A stretch of 64,000 nt of DNA, taken from positions 1,533,501 through 1,597,500 of the forward strand of contig NZ_CP123385.1 in assembly GCF_040409955.1 (NCBI RefSeq), written 5' to 3'. The notes below the pieces were generated by a model. That model had not been told where the DNA came from. It did no database searches and saw only the letters and a program-made list of their open reading frames with translations. Both the position numbers and the translations under genes were made by a program. Origin of the DNA: Salipiger sp. H15 (GTDB lineage Bacteria > Pseudomonadota > Alphaproteobacteria > Rhodobacterales > Rhodobacteraceae). Shown in pieces: positions 1 to 8,609 of the stretch (its first letter is position 1; each line of letters opens with the position of its first letter).

Positions 1-276
1 CGGCGTCGGCCAGAGCGCGGTGACCCGCGCGACGTTGTCCGAGCCGCTCCAGTCGAAGACCGGCGGGATGCCCGCCTCGCCCGGCGCGCGCCAGTAGGTC
101 TTCCACCCGGGCGCCAGCCGCAGGTGCAACGCGGCCATGTGGTCGCCGTTGGGCAGGCGCCATCCGGGGCGCAGCTCGGCGGTGACCGGCTCATCGGCGC
201 CGGCGGCGGCGGGGGCCAGGGGCACCATTCCGAGGGTGCAAAGACAGCTCAGGACTCTGAAGACATTGCGCATCAT
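1..276 (-). CDS. DsbD N-terminal-domain protein (partial, 5' end only)
   Basis: The reverse strand reads from ATG at 276 off the left edge, giving 92 codons. It begins with a cleavable signal peptide (MMRNVFRVLS, a hydrophobic core, then PAAAGAD) and continues with WRLPNGDHMAALHLRLAPGW and KTYWRAPGEAGIPPVFDWSG. This pattern is typical of the periplasmic thiol:disulfide interchange domain of the DsbD/ScsB type (COG4233). The family usually takes part in periplasmic disulfide reduction or copper-stress protection. The catalytic part is outside the window. The next start codon at 273 is equally possible. The gene is divergent from the YqgE gene, sharing a 135-base gap. Family assignment is by pattern recognition only. 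Confidence 0.7.
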   Translation of the reverse strand, partial: MMRNVFRVLSCLCTLGMVPLAPAAAGADEPVTAELRPGWRLPNGDHMAALHLRLAPGWKTYWRAPGEAGIPPVFDWSGSDNVARVTALWPTP

Positions 277-411
277 GAATTTCAAATGGCGCTTCGCCGC
301 GCTTCTGCCAAGTCACATTGCAGCGAGAGGGGTCTGTTTGAGGGCTGATGTGTGCTTGCACCCTCAGGTCCGGAAGGTCACACTCGACGGAAAGATTTCA
401 GAAAGGTCCTC

Positions 412-996
412 ATGACCCACGCCCAGATCGCCTCCGGCGCCACCGACCTGACCGGCTCCGTGCTGATCGCCATGCCCGGCATGGGCGACGAGCGTTTCGA
501 ACATGCGGTGATCTACCTCTGCGCCCATTCCGACGAGGGGGCCATGGGGCTCATCGTCAACAAGCCCTCGGCGGACGTGACGCTGGAGGGGCTGTTCGAG
601 CAGCTGGGAATCGATGCCGCGCCCGGATCGCACCCGGAGCCGGTGCATTTCGGCGGCCCGGTCGAGATGGGCCGCGGTTTCGTGCTGCATTCCGCCGACT
701 ACCGCTCGGAGCTGACCACGCTGCAGGTGGACGACGGCTTCTCGATGACCGGCACGCTCGACGTGCTCGAGCATATCGCGCGCGGCGACGGGCCGGATGA
801 CTGGATCGCCATGCTCGGCTACGCCGGCTGGGGGCCGGGGCAGCTCGAGGGGGAGCTGGCGCAGAACGCCTGGCTGGTCTGCCCGGCGAGCCGCGAGCTG
901 GTGTTCGGCACGCCCGACGCCGGCAAGTGGGGCGCGGCGCTCGACAGCCTCGGCATCGCGGCGCTGGCGCTCTCGGGCGAGGGCGGGCGCGCCTGA
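412..996 (+). CDS. YqgE/AlgH family protein (UPF0301)
   Basis: This 194-residue soluble protein carries the family hallmarks: LTGSVLIAMPGMGDERF near the N-terminus, the GLIVNKPSADV segment and the HFGGPVEMGRGFVLH segment. The length matches the family norm of about 185-200 residues. The start at 412 is preferred over the in-frame ATG at 352 because GAAAGG lies at 401-406 and conserved sequence begins only after 412. The molecular function of YqgE is not firmly established. The old name AlgH comes from alginate regulation in Pseudomonas and does not imply a link to the alginate-type locus at 14-28 kb. The gene is monocistronic, with an inverted repeat 44 bases downstream. Confidence 0.88.
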   Translation: MTHAQIASGATDLTGSVLIAMPGMGDERFEHAVIYLCAHSDEGAMGLIVNKPSADVTLEGLFEQLGIDAAPGSHPEPVHFGGPVEMGRGFVLHSADYRSELTTLQVDDGFSMTGTLDVLEHIARGDGPDDWIAMLGYAGWGPGQLEGELAQNAWLVCPASRELVFGTPDAGKWGAALDSLGIAALALSGEGGRA

Positions 997-1039
997 GGGC
1001 AACCTGCGGGCAAGGGGTCACTTCCCTGCCGACGGTGCC

Positions 1040-1113
1040 TTTCATCTTTCTCCAAATACTCCTGCCGGAGGCGCAGGGCCGCGCGGCGCAGGAGTATTTG
1101 TGGAAAGATGAAA
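1040..1113. repeat. Long inverted repeat between convergent genes (bidirectional terminator/REP-like)
   Basis: Arms of 23 bases at 1040-1062 and 1091-1113 are complementary at 21 of 23 positions, around a 28-base GC-rich centre. The arms contain TTTCATCTTTC and AAATACTCC. The element lies exactly between the convergent YqgE and Sua5 genes, so it can fold as a terminator for either strand. From memory, very similar arms recur in intergenic regions of Rhodobacterales genomes, so it may belong to a dispersed repeat family. Confidence 0.75.
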
Positions 1114-1128
1114 GCCGCGCGTTCCGCC

Positions 1129-2076
1129 TCAGCGGGGAGCGGCGGCGCGGCTCAGCCGGTCGTTGACCGCGACGCCCGCGCCGACATGCGGGATGGGGGC
1201 CACGGCGATCACCTCGGCGCCGCTGGCATCGAGCCGGTGCAGGTGCGCGAAGAGGTTGCTCGCGGCCTCGGTGAGATCGCCGCTGCGCGAGAGGTTGAGA
1301 TCGCATTCCATGTCGCCGAAGCCGAGCCGCGCCTCGCCCTCGCGCCACTCGGCGGCGTTGAGGCGCATGCGCGCGCGCGGCGCGTAATGCGAGGCGGTCT
1401 GGCCGGGGGCGGAGATCGCCTCGCCGTCCTGCCGCCGCATCACCGGGTGGCCGAGTGCCTCTGAGAGCTGCTCGGCGCTGATGCCGCCGGGGCGCAGCAG
1501 GGTGGGGCGGCCCGAGAGGCCGAGGATCGTGCTCTCGATCCCGACCGTGCAGGGCCCGCCGTCGAGCACCGCGGCGATGCGCCCGTCGAGCGTTGCCAGC
1601 ACGTGATCGGCGGTGGTCGGGCTGATGCGTCCCGAGCGGTTCGCCGAGGGGCCGGCGAGCGGGCCGCCGAACTCGGTCAGCAGCTTGCGCGCCAGCGGCG
1701 CGGCGGGCAGGCGCACGGCGAGCGTGTCGAGCCCGGCGGTCACCCGCTCGGAGAGGCCCGCATCCTCGCGGATCGGCAGCACCAGCGTCAGCGGGCCGGG
1801 CCAGAAGGCCTGGGCGATGTTCTCGGCGGTGCCGGACCAGCGCACCAGCTCCTTGGCGTGCTCGATGCTGGGCACGTGCACGATCAGCGGGTTGAAGCTG
1901 GGGCGGCCCTTGGCCTCGTAGATTCCCGCCACGGCGGCGTCGATGCGGGCATCCGCGCCGAGCCCGTAGACCGTCTCGGTCGGGAAGGCGACGAGCCTGC
2001 CCTCGCGCAGCAGTTCGGCGGCGCGGGCGATGCCGGCCTCGTCGGCGGGCAGGCGCAGGGTAGAGGTGTCGGCCAT
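1129..2076 (-). CDS. sua5: L-threonylcarbamoyladenylate synthase (Sua5/YciO/YrdC)
   Basis: This 315-residue enzyme makes threonylcarbamoyl-AMP from threonine, bicarbonate and ATP, the first step of t6A37 tRNA modification. The N-terminal two thirds are the YrdC fold, seen as VAFPTETVYGLGADA near residue 30, the nucleotide-binding KGRPSFNPLIVHV, and GPSANRSGRISPTTADHV. The C-terminal third is the extra Sua5 domain, including LRPGGIS and SHYAPRARMRL. The length fits the long Sua5 form rather than the short TsaC form. The gene is divergent from the acyl-CoA dehydrogenase gene with a 127-base gap. The start at 2076 is supported by the conserved N-terminus more than by a strong ribosome site. Confidence 0.93.
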   Translation of the reverse strand: MADTSTLRLPADEAGIARAAELLREGRLVAFPTETVYGLGADARIDAAVAGIYEAKGRPSFNPLIVHVPSIEHAKELVRWSGTAENIAQAFWPGPLTLVLPIREDAGLSERVTAGLDTLAVRLPAAPLARKLLTEFGGPLAGPSANRSGRISPTTADHVLATLDGRIAAVLDGGPCTVGIESTILGLSGRPTLLRPGGISAEQLSEALGHPVMRRQDGEAISAPGQTASHYAPRARMRLNAAEWREGEARLGFGDMECDLNLSRSGDLTEAASNLFAHLHRLDASGAEVIAVAPIPHVGAGVAVNDRLSRAAAPR

Positions 2077-2203
2077 CGTGCTATCCGTGACGCTGCGTTC
2101 CGTTTGGTCAGTGGCGCGCCATGGTCTTAGGGTCGCACCGAAATCGTGGGATCCTCCCTAAACGAGGGGACCCGCCTTGCCAACCAGGATCGGAGGACCT
2201 GCC

Positions 2204-3904
2204 ATGCCCTATCGCGCGCCCGTCGCTGAATTGACCTTTCTTCTGAAGGAGGTGGTCGGCTTCGACGAGGTGGCCGCGACGGCGCGCTACGCCGAGGCCA
2301 CGCCGGACATGGTGCAGGCGGTTCTGGGCGAGGCCGGGCGCATCTGCGACGAGGTGCTGGCGCCGCTCAACCGCGCGGGCGACCTGCGGGGCGCGGTGCT
2401 CGAGAACGGCGTGCTGCGCAGCTCGCCGGGCTTTGCCGAGGGCTATGCCGCGCTGGCCGAGGGCGGCTGGATCTCTGTCTCGGCCCCGCCCGAGCATGGC
2501 GGCATGGGGCTGCCGGTCACGCTGGGGGCGGCGGTCAACGAGATGATGTCGGGCGCCTGTCTCGCGCTGCATCTCAACCCGCTGCTGACGCAGGGCCAGA
2601 TCGACGCGCTGGAGCATCACGCCAGCGAGGAGATCCGGGCGCTTTACCTGCCGAAGCTCATCTCGGGCGAATGGTCGGGCACGATGAACCTGACCGAGCC
2701 GCAGGCGGGCTCGGACGTGGGCGCGCTGACCACGAAGGCGGTGCCGAACGGCGACGGCACCTACGCGGTGACCGGGCAGAAGATCTTCATCTCGTGGGGG
2801 GACTGCGATTTCGTCGGCAACGTCTGCCACCTCGTGCTGGCGCGGCTGCCCGAGGCGCCCGCCGGCACCAAGGGGATCAGCCTCTTCCTCGTGCCGAAGT
2901 ACATTCCCGACGCGGGCGGCGCGCCGGGCGTCGCCAACGATCTCAAGGTGGTCAGCCTCGAGCACAAGATGGGCCTGCACGGCTCGCCGACCTGCGTGAT
3001 GAGCTTCGAAGGCGCGACGGGCTGGCTGATCGGCGACGAGGGCGACGGGATGCGCGCCATGTTCACCATGATGAACAACGCCCGGCTCGGCGTCGGCGGT
3101 CAGGGGATCGGCGCGGCGGAAGGCGCCTACCAGCACGCGCTCGGCTACGCGATGGAGCGCCGGCAGGGCCGCTCGCCCGATGGCACCATCGTCGGCCATG
3201 CCGACGTGCGGCGGATGCTGGCGGGCATGAAGGCGGACATTCTCGCGGCGCGCTCGATCGCGCTGGCCTGCGCGGTGGCGATCGACATGGGCCGCGCGAC
3301 GGGCGAGGCCGAGTGGATCGCGCGGGCGGCGTTCCTGACGCCCATTGCCAAGGCCTTCGGCACCGATGTCGGCTGCGAGGCGGCCGAGGCGGGGGTGCAG
3401 GTCTACGGCGGCATGGGCTACATCGAGGAGAGTGGCGCCGCGCAATACTACCGCGACGTGCGGGTGACGGCGATCTACGAGGGCACCAACGGCATCCAGG
3501 CCATGGACCTCGTCGGGCGCAAGCTGATGGACGGCGGCGAGGCGGCGGGGCGGCTGCTCGACGAGGTCGAGGCGCAGGCCGAAGCCGCGAAGGCGGTGAT
3601 GCCCGATCTCGCCGACGCGGTCTGGCAGGCGGCCGAGAGCCTGCGCGAGGCCACCGAGGCGCTGGTCGCCCGGCCGATGCAGGACCGCTTCGGCGTGGCG
3701 GTGCCCTACCTGCGCGCCTTCGCCCGCGTGCTCGGAGGGCATTTCCATCTGCGCGCGGCCATGGCAGACCCCTCGGGCGCGCATGGACGTCTTGCGCGCT
3801 TCTACATCACTCGTCTCCTGCCCGAGCATGTCGGCCTGCTGGCCCATGTCGGACGCACGGATGCCGAGCTGATGGCCATCACTGCCGAGGATCTTGCCGC
3901 CTGA
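2204..3904 (+). CDS. Acyl-CoA dehydrogenase with C-terminal extension (DmdC-like)
   Basis: This 566-residue FAD enzyme catalyses alpha,beta-dehydrogenation of an acyl-CoA. It shows TEPQAGSDVGALTTKA (flavin and substrate contact), LHGSPTCVMSFEGA, and IYEGTNGIQAMDLVGRK with the catalytic glutamate at about residue 426. The extra C-terminal domain of roughly 110 residues is typical of the long subgroup that includes methylmercaptopropionyl-CoA dehydrogenase DmdC of marine roseobacters. The actual substrate cannot be read from sequence. The start at 2204 is chosen because GGAGG lies at 2192-2196 and MPYRAPV is the usual N-terminus. The stop overlaps the start of the next gene by one base (TGATG), so the two are coupled. 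Confidence 0.88.
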   Translation: MPYRAPVAELTFLLKEVVGFDEVAATARYAEATPDMVQAVLGEAGRICDEVLAPLNRAGDLRGAVLENGVLRSSPGFAEGYAALAEGGWISVSAPPEHGGMGLPVTLGAAVNEMMSGACLALHLNPLLTQGQIDALEHHASEEIRALYLPKLISGEWSGTMNLTEPQAGSDVGALTTKAVPNGDGTYAVTGQKIFISWGDCDFVGNVCHLVLARLPEAPAGTKGISLFLVPKYIPDAGGAPGVANDLKVVSLEHKMGLHGSPTCVMSFEGATGWLIGDEGDGMRAMFTMMNNARLGVGGQGIGAAEGAYQHALGYAMERRQGRSPDGTIVGHADVRRMLAGMKADILAARSIALACAVAIDMGRATGEAEWIARAAFLTPIAKAFGTDVGCEAAEAGVQVYGGMGYIEESGAAQYYRDVRVTAIYEGTNGIQAMDLVGRKLMDGGEAAGRLLDEVEAQAEAAKAVMPDLADAVWQAAESLREATEALVARPMQDRFGVAVPYLRAFARVLGGHFHLRAAMADPSGAHGRLARFYITRLLPEHVGLLAHVGRTDAELMAITAEDLAA

Positions 3905-4938
3905 TGAAGCCTGTCCTGCACTACCCGCACGATGCGCCCCCCGCCTGGGGCGAGGCCCTCGAGGTCGCCGAGGGCGTCCTCTGGATGCGCTTGCCGCTGC
4001 CGATGAAGCTTGACCACGTCAACGTCTACGCGCTCGACGAGGGCGATGGCTGGACGATCATCGACACCGGCATGAACACGCCGCGGGCGCTGCGGGTGTG
4101 GGAGACGCTGCTGGCGGGGCCGCTCGGGGGCAAGCCGGTGCGGCGGGTGGTGGTGACCCATCACCACCCCGACCACGTCGGGCTGGCGGGCTGGTTCCAG
4201 GAACGCGGCGCGGAGCTGCTGACCACGCGCACCGCCTGGCTCTTCTCGCGCATGCTGCAGCTCGACGCGCAGGACGCGCCGCCGCCCGAGCAGGTCACCT
4301 ACTGGCAGCGCTGCGGCATGGCGCCGCGGGTGCTCGAGCGCCGGCGCACCGAGCGGCCCTTCAACTTCGCCGATTGCGTCTGGCCGATGCCGCTCGGCTT
4401 CACCCGCATCCGGCAGGGCGACGTGCTGCGCATGGGCGGGCGCGACTGGGACGTGCACATCGGCAACGGCCACGCGCCCGAGCACGCGACCTTCTGGTCG
4501 AAGGATGACGAGCTCGTGCTGGCGGGCGACCAGATCCTCTCGACCATCAGCTCGAACCTCGGGGTCTACGCCACCGAGCCAGAGGCCGACCCGGTGGGCG
4601 AGTGGCTCGAGGCCTGCGAACGCCTTGCCACGCTGGCGCGCGAGGAGCATTTCGTGCTCGGCGGGCACAAGCTGCCGTTCACCGGGCTGCCCTTCCGCAT
4701 GCGCCAGTTGATCGACAACCACCACGGCGCGCTGGAGCGGCTGGAGGCCTACCTGGGCACGCCAAAGAGCGCCGGCGACTGCTTCGCGCCGCTCTTCAAG
4801 CGCACCATCGGCGACGCGGAATACGGGCTCGCGCTGGTCGAGGCCATGGCCCATTGCCAGCACCTCTACATCGAGGGGCGGGCGACGCGGCGCCTCGGCG
4901 ACGACGGGGCCTGGCTCTGGCAGGCGGCGCGGTCCTGA
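3904..4938 (+). CDS. MBL-fold metallo-hydrolase
   Basis: This 344-residue member of the metallo-beta-lactamase superfamily has the full metal site: THHHPDH (H86, H88, D90, H91), GHAPEH for the next histidine, LAGDQ for the bridging aspartate and GGHKLPF for the last histidine. The C-terminal part (LEAYLGTPKSAGD onward) is a helical extension seen in hydrolases that act on thioesters or glutathione adducts. It is translationally coupled to the upstream acyl-CoA dehydrogenase. A role in hydrolysing a thioester or other product of that pathway is a reasonable inference, but no substrate is shown. Confidence 0.85.
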   Translation: MKPVLHYPHDAPPAWGEALEVAEGVLWMRLPLPMKLDHVNVYALDEGDGWTIIDTGMNTPRALRVWETLLAGPLGGKPVRRVVVTHHHPDHVGLAGWFQERGAELLTTRTAWLFSRMLQLDAQDAPPPEQVTYWQRCGMAPRVLERRRTERPFNFADCVWPMPLGFTRIRQGDVLRMGGRDWDVHIGNGHAPEHATFWSKDDELVLAGDQILSTISSNLGVYATEPEADPVGEWLEACERLATLAREEHFVLGGHKLPFTGLPFRMRQLIDNHHGALERLEAYLGTPKSAGDCFAPLFKRTIGDAEYGLALVEAMAHCQHLYIEGRATRRLGDDGAWLWQAARS

Positions 4939-5042
4939 GGCCGCGCCGGGGCGCTCGCGGCGGTTCAAGAACAGGTGACAGGTGGTGCAGAATCCGCTAA
5001 GCCTCTGAGCGGAGAAGAAACGCCCGAGGAATGGACGGACAC

Positions 5043-5177
5043 ATGGCAGACTACAAGCCTGGCAGCATGGACATCACCACGCAGGAACAGACCTTTCACG
5101 GCTTCATCAAGTTCGTGATCCGCACGGTCTACGTGATCATCGCGATCCTGCTGTTCCTGGCGATCTTCAACTCCTGA
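5043..5177 (+). CDS. aa3-type cytochrome c oxidase subunit IV
   Basis: A 44-residue protein starts MADYKPGSMDITTQEQTFHG and ends with one transmembrane helix (FVIRTVYVIIAILLFLAIF). This matches the bacterial aa3-type cytochrome oxidase subunit IV family (COX4_pro_2), a small single-span subunit of the oxidase in Rhodobacter and Paracoccus. GAGGA at 5026-5030 suits the ATG at 5043. The in-frame ATG at 5031 would be directly against that site. The other oxidase subunits are not nearby, which is normal for this gene. Confidence 0.85.
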   Translation: MADYKPGSMDITTQEQTFHGFIKFVIRTVYVIIAILLFLAIFNS

Positions 5178-5214
5178 TCCCGAGGGATCGCGGGAGGAGA
5201 TTTCCAGCCACGGC

Positions 5215-5236
5215 CGGGCGGCGGAGGAGCCGCCCG
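5215..5236. other. Hairpin downstream of the oxidase subunit IV gene
   Basis: There is a perfect 8-base stem (CGGGCGGC / GCCGCCCG) with a 6-base loop. No T-run follows on the plus strand, so it is more likely a transcript-stabilising or rho-assisted 3' structure than an intrinsic terminator. It lies between the small oxidase gene and the lipoprotein gene. Confidence 0.4.
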
Positions 5237-5284
5237 AAGACCAGCACGAAGAGCAGCACGAAGACCAGAAAGAGTCGGCTTTCC

Positions 5285-5929
5285 ATGTACCATCGCGCCA
5301 CGTTCCTGGCCTGTCTCGCGGCGGTCTCGCTGGCGGGATGCACGACGCCGGCCATGCGCTATCCCAATGCCACGCCCGAGGAAGTCGCCGCCGCGCGCTA
5401 CGTCGACGGCGGGCCGGCGAAGCTGACGCTCTACACGATGATCAACAACCGCTCGGAATCCGGGGCGCATTCGAGCCTGATGATCAGCGCGCCGTCGCAG
5501 CGCGTGGTCTTCGACCCGGCCGGATCGGTGCGCGCGCGCAACGTGCCCGAGGTGGACGACGTGCTCTACGGGGTGACGCCTGAGGTCGCGGATTTCTACG
5601 CCCGGGCCCACGCGCGCGAGACCTACCGCGTGCGCATCCAGAGCATCGAGGTGCCGCCCGAGGTGGCCGAGCAGGCGCTGCGCACGGTGCAGGCCTACGG
5701 GCCGGTGTCGCAGTCGGGCTGCACCCGGGCGACCTCGTCGGTGCTGAGCCAGTTGCCGGGCTTCGAGGGCATCCACCGCACCTGGTTCCCGAACAATCTC
5801 GCCGACCAGGTCGCGCGCATGCCCGGGGTGACCGAGCAGGTGCTGCGCGAGGAGGATTCGGACGACAAGGCGCTGGCCGTCGCCGCCTTCGAGCAGAGCG
5901 CGGCCCCGGACGATCAGCCCAGCAGGTAA
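5285..5929 (+). CDS. Lipoprotein of unknown function, possible papain-like fold
   Basis: A 214-residue lipoprotein starts with a signal peptide ending in the lipobox LAGC (lipidated Cys19). The mature part has GAHSSLMI with a histidine at residue 62, followed by a predicted beta segment (RVVFDPAGSV), and SGCTRATSSVLSQLPGF with a cysteine at residue 146. A histidine before a cysteine, each at the start of its own element, recalls circularly permuted papain-like (NlpC/P60-related) hydrolases. That is only a suggestion. I do not recognise a named family. Its 3' end overlaps the convergent azlD gene by 16 bases. Confidence 0.6.
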   Translation: MYHRATFLACLAAVSLAGCTTPAMRYPNATPEEVAAARYVDGGPAKLTLYTMINNRSESGAHSSLMISAPSQRVVFDPAGSVRARNVPEVDDVLYGVTPEVADFYARAHARETYRVRIQSIEVPPEVAEQALRTVQAYGPVSQSGCTRATSSVLSQLPGFEGIHRTWFPNNLADQVARMPGVTEQVLREEDSDDKALAVAAFEQSAAPDDQPSR

Positions 5930-6240
5930 CCGCCTGCGAGCAGCGCCGCGGCGCCGCTGAGGATCGCGAGAATCACGTTCTTGGTCAGCAGGCCCACGCC
6001 GAGCGTCGCCAGCGCGGCGAGCAGCCGCGCGGGGTCGGTCTGCCCGCCCGTTGCCGCCGGCCAGGCCACCAGCGGCGCGACCAGCGCGGGCATCATCGCG
6101 ACCGCGGTGTAGCGCAGGTGGCGGGTCAGCCAGGCGGGCAGGGGGCGGTCGCCGACCAGTCCGAGGAACAGGAAGCGCAGCCCGAAGCTGCCGAGGCCGA
6201 GCCCGATCATCACCAGCCAGAGATCACCGCGGTCGATCAT
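5914..6240 (-). CDS. azlD: AzlD family branched-chain amino acid exporter small subunit
   Basis: This 108-residue protein has about four hydrophobic segments (LWLVMIGLGLGSFGLRFLFL, YTAVAMMPALVAPLVAW, LLAALATLGVGLLTKNVILAI and the C-terminal GAAALLAGGYLL). Size and pattern fit AzlD, the small partner of AzlC in exporters of branched-chain amino acids and analogues. The start ATG overlaps the azlC stop by four bases (ATGA), so the pair is translated together. The 3' end overlaps the convergent lipoprotein gene. Confidence 0.85.
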   Translation of the reverse strand: MIDRGDLWLVMIGLGLGSFGLRFLFLGLVGDRPLPAWLTRHLRYTAVAMMPALVAPLVAWPAATGGQTDPARLLAALATLGVGLLTKNVILAILSGAAALLAGGYLLG

Positions 6241-6938
6241 TTCTGCATCCTCCGTTCGGTCTCGGCCCCAGCCATCATGCCGAGCGCGGCGGCAGCGAGC
6301 ACGCCGAGGTTGTAGGGCACCCAGGCCAGCAGCAGCGCGCCGACCGTGGCGACCAGCGCTGCCACCACATGCGCGCCCGAGCGCAGCGCCGGGGCGATCA
6401 TCGCAAGGAAGGCGATGGGCAGCGCGAAGTCGAGGCCGAAGTCCGCCGGCACCGCCTCTCCGAGCCAGGCACCGAGCAGGGTGAAGAGGTACCAGGGCGG
6501 GCAGGTCGGGGTCATCGTCCCCATGAAGAAGGCGAATTTCTGCGGCAGCGTCTTCTCGGGGTGGCGCTCGAACTCCAGCGCCGAGGCGGCGTAGGTCTGG
6601 TCGATGAGGAAATAGGCGCTGAGCGCCCGCTTCCAGAGCGGCATCCCGCCAAGGTGCGGCGTGATCGCGGCGGAATACATCGCCATGCGCAGGTTCACCG
6701 CCAGCGCCGAGGCAAGCACGATGAGCGCCGGGACGTGCTCCTGCAGCATCTGCAGCGAGACGAATTGCGCCGCGCCGGCGATCACCACCACCGAGAAGGT
6801 GAGCGTTTCGAAGACGTTCAGCCCGGCCTCGGTGGCGAGCACGCCGAAGAGCGTGCCGAAGGGCGCGATCACCAGCAGGAAGGGGAATCCGGCCCGGACG
6901 CCCTGCCAATAGTCGGATCGTATGTTCGGCGCGGCCAT
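6237..6938 (-). CDS. azlC: AzlC family branched-chain amino acid exporter large subunit
   Basis: This 233-residue membrane protein has the AzlC signatures: a GVRAGFPFLLVIAPFGTLFG opening, FSVVVIAGAAQF, NLRMAMYSAAITPHL and DQTYAAS. With AzlD it forms a two-component inner-membrane exporter (LIV-E type). The start at 6938 (MAAPN) is chosen over the ATG at 6995 because GGAGA lies eight bases upstream and conserved sequence begins there. Confidence 0.88.
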   Translation of the reverse strand: MAAPNIRSDYWQGVRAGFPFLLVIAPFGTLFGVLATEAGLNVFETLTFSVVVIAGAAQFVSLQMLQEHVPALIVLASALAVNLRMAMYSAAITPHLGGMPLWKRALSAYFLIDQTYAASALEFERHPEKTLPQKFAFFMGTMTPTCPPWYLFTLLGAWLGEAVPADFGLDFALPIAFLAMIAPALRSGAHVVAALVATVGALLLAWVPYNLGVLAAAALGMMAGAETERRMQK

Positions 6939-7099
6939 GCGGGTCTCCGGTCGTTGGGCCGGGCAACGCCTAGCCAAGCGCGCGGGGAGATGCAATCGGG
7001 GCTGATGCGGCCCGCGCCGGGCTGTGGCCGCGAAGGAGCGGGGCGCGCGGCTGGGGTCGAAGGGGCGGTGCTACCGACGAGCGGGCGCGCCGACGCGGG

Positions 7100-8110
7100 T
7101 CAGTCGAAGGCGCCGGCGACGCGGCCGAGCAGCATGAAGGCGCGGGCGGTGCGGGTGTTCGAAAGCTCGGCGATCTCGGCGTCGGAGGCGCTCTCGGAGA
7201 AACGCACGAAGGCGCGGTCGTAGAGGCGCAGGAAGTGGTGCGCCGCGTCGCGGAAGATCGCGTCCTGCTTCATCCGGCCCGAGCTCAGCGCCAGCGAGGC
7301 GCGGTCGCGCACGCCGCCGAGCGCCGCCACGGCGCGGCCGCGGGTGCCCTTGGCGAACTCGCGCCAGATCTCGGGGCGGGCGAGGTCGGGGCGCAGGTCG
7401 TCCATGTAGATGCCGTCCTGCGACAGCAGCGTCAGCACGTCCTGCGAGGCCTGTATGAGCTGCGCCGCCTGCCGGTCCTTGAGCGCCCGGCGCAGCGCGG
7501 CGAAGCCCTCGAGATCCTCGGCGGTGTCGGGGAAGTTGAGCGCGCGGATGAAATCGGCATTGCCGAGCGGCGGATCGAGCGCCTCGGCGGGGGTGCCGAG
7601 CGACAGCGCTGGCTGGTCATCGGCGGCACCCGGCCCGGCGGCGGCAGCGCCCTGCGCCTGCAGCGCCGCCTGCGCCGCGCGGGTCGAGCCGAGCATCGCC
7701 AGCGTCGTCTCGATCTTGCGCTGCGCGGCTGCGATCTCGTCGAGCTTGCGCGCCAGCGTGCTGGCCGAGGGATCGCTCCGCCCGGTCTGCGCCTGGGTCA
7801 GGTAGGACTTGCGGATCGCCTCGATCGCGGTCTGCAGCCGCGCACCTTCCTCGCGCATGACGCGGGAGGCGCGGGCGGTCATCGCCGCGACCCAGATCAT
7901 TGCGACCGGCAGGAACACCACCATGATGGCGAGCGCGAAACCGAGCCCGCCCGGCACGGCCGTGCCAAGCGTGAAGACATAGCCGCCCGAGAGCGCCAGC
8001 CACAGGACGCTGACCACCAGCGCGGCGATCTCGATCCCCGAGAGGCGGCGCTTCTCGCCACGGTCGTACATGCCAAGCGGTGCGGAACGGCTGTCGTTGC
8101 TGTCTGCCAT
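7100..8110 (-). CDS. Membrane protein with two TM helices and coiled coil, function unknown
   Basis: This 336-residue protein has a short polar N-terminus and two transmembrane helices (about residues 26-50 and 55-78). An amphipathic, coiled-coil-prone stretch follows (SRVMREEGARLQTAIEAIRKSY and KLDEIAAAQRKIETTLAML), then an Ala/Pro linker and a helical C-terminal domain of about 150 residues. I recognise no enzymatic motif. It lies 28 bases downstream of greA on the same strand, so it is probably co-transcribed with it. The layout suggests an inner-membrane anchor with a cytoplasmic helical domain, but no function can be assigned. Confidence 0.7.
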   Translation of the reverse strand: MADSNDSRSAPLGMYDRGEKRRLSGIEIAALVVSVLWLALSGGYVFTLGTAVPGGLGFALAIMVVFLPVAMIWVAAMTARASRVMREEGARLQTAIEAIRKSYLTQAQTGRSDPSASTLARKLDEIAAAQRKIETTLAMLGSTRAAQAALQAQGAAAAGPGAADDQPALSLGTPAEALDPPLGNADFIRALNFPDTAEDLEGFAALRRALKDRQAAQLIQASQDVLTLLSQDGIYMDDLRPDLARPEIWREFAKGTRGRAVAALGGVRDRASLALSSGRMKQDAIFRDAAHHFLRLYDRAFVRFSESASDAEIAELSNTRTARAFMLLGRVAGAFD

Positions 8111-8138
8111 GGTCGGGCGCGCCCTTGCCTGTGGTGCG

Positions 8139-8609
8139 TTACTTGTAGGCGATCGAGAGGATCTCGTAGCTCTTCTCGCCGCCCGGGGTGCGCACCTCGA
8201 CGCTGTCGCCCTCGTCCTTGCCGATCAGCGCTCGGGCGATGGGCGACTTGATGTTGAGCAGGCCCTTCTCGATGTTGGCCTCGTGCTCGCCGACGATCTG
8301 CCAGGTCTTTTCCTCGTCGGTGTCCTCGTCGACGACGGTGACGGTCGCGCCGAATTTCACCGGGCCCGAGAGCCGGGTCGGGTCGATCACCTCGGCCAGC
8401 GAGATGATGCCCTCGATCTCCTTGATGCGGCCCTCGATGAAGCTCTGCTTCTCGCGCGCGGAATGGTACTCGGCGTTCTCCGACAGGTCGCCGTGCTCGC
8501 GTGCCTCGGCGATGGCCTTGATGATGGCAGGACGCTCGACGGACTTGAGCGTTTTCAATTCGGTTTCGAGCGCAGTGAAGCCCGCGCGGGTCATCAGTAT
8601 CTTTTCCAT
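8139..8609 (-). CDS. greA: Transcription elongation factor GreA
   Basis: This 156-residue protein has the canonical GreA organisation. The N-terminal coiled coil ([20 protein letters not shown]) carries the acidic tip [17 protein letters not shown], which inserts in the RNA polymerase secondary channel to stimulate cleavage of backtracked RNA. The C-terminal FKBP-like domain contains [18 protein letters not shown]. The length matches the family (about 157). GGAAAG lies upstream of the ATG at 8609. It is probably the first gene of a two-gene unit with the downstream membrane protein. Confidence 0.97.
   Translation of the reverse strand: MEKILMTRAGFTALETELKTLKSVERPAIIKAIAEAREHGDLSENAEYHSAREKQSFIEGRIKEIEGIISLAEVIDPTRLSGPVKFGATVTVVDEDTDEEKTWQIVGEHEANIEKGLLNIKSPIARALIGKDEGDSVEVRTPGGEKSYEILSIAYK

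Noticed and set aside
412..996. Link between the AlgH name of the YqgE protein and the alginate-type locus
   Set aside because: The name is historical; the gene lies in a core region 13 kb away and has no shared regulation signs.
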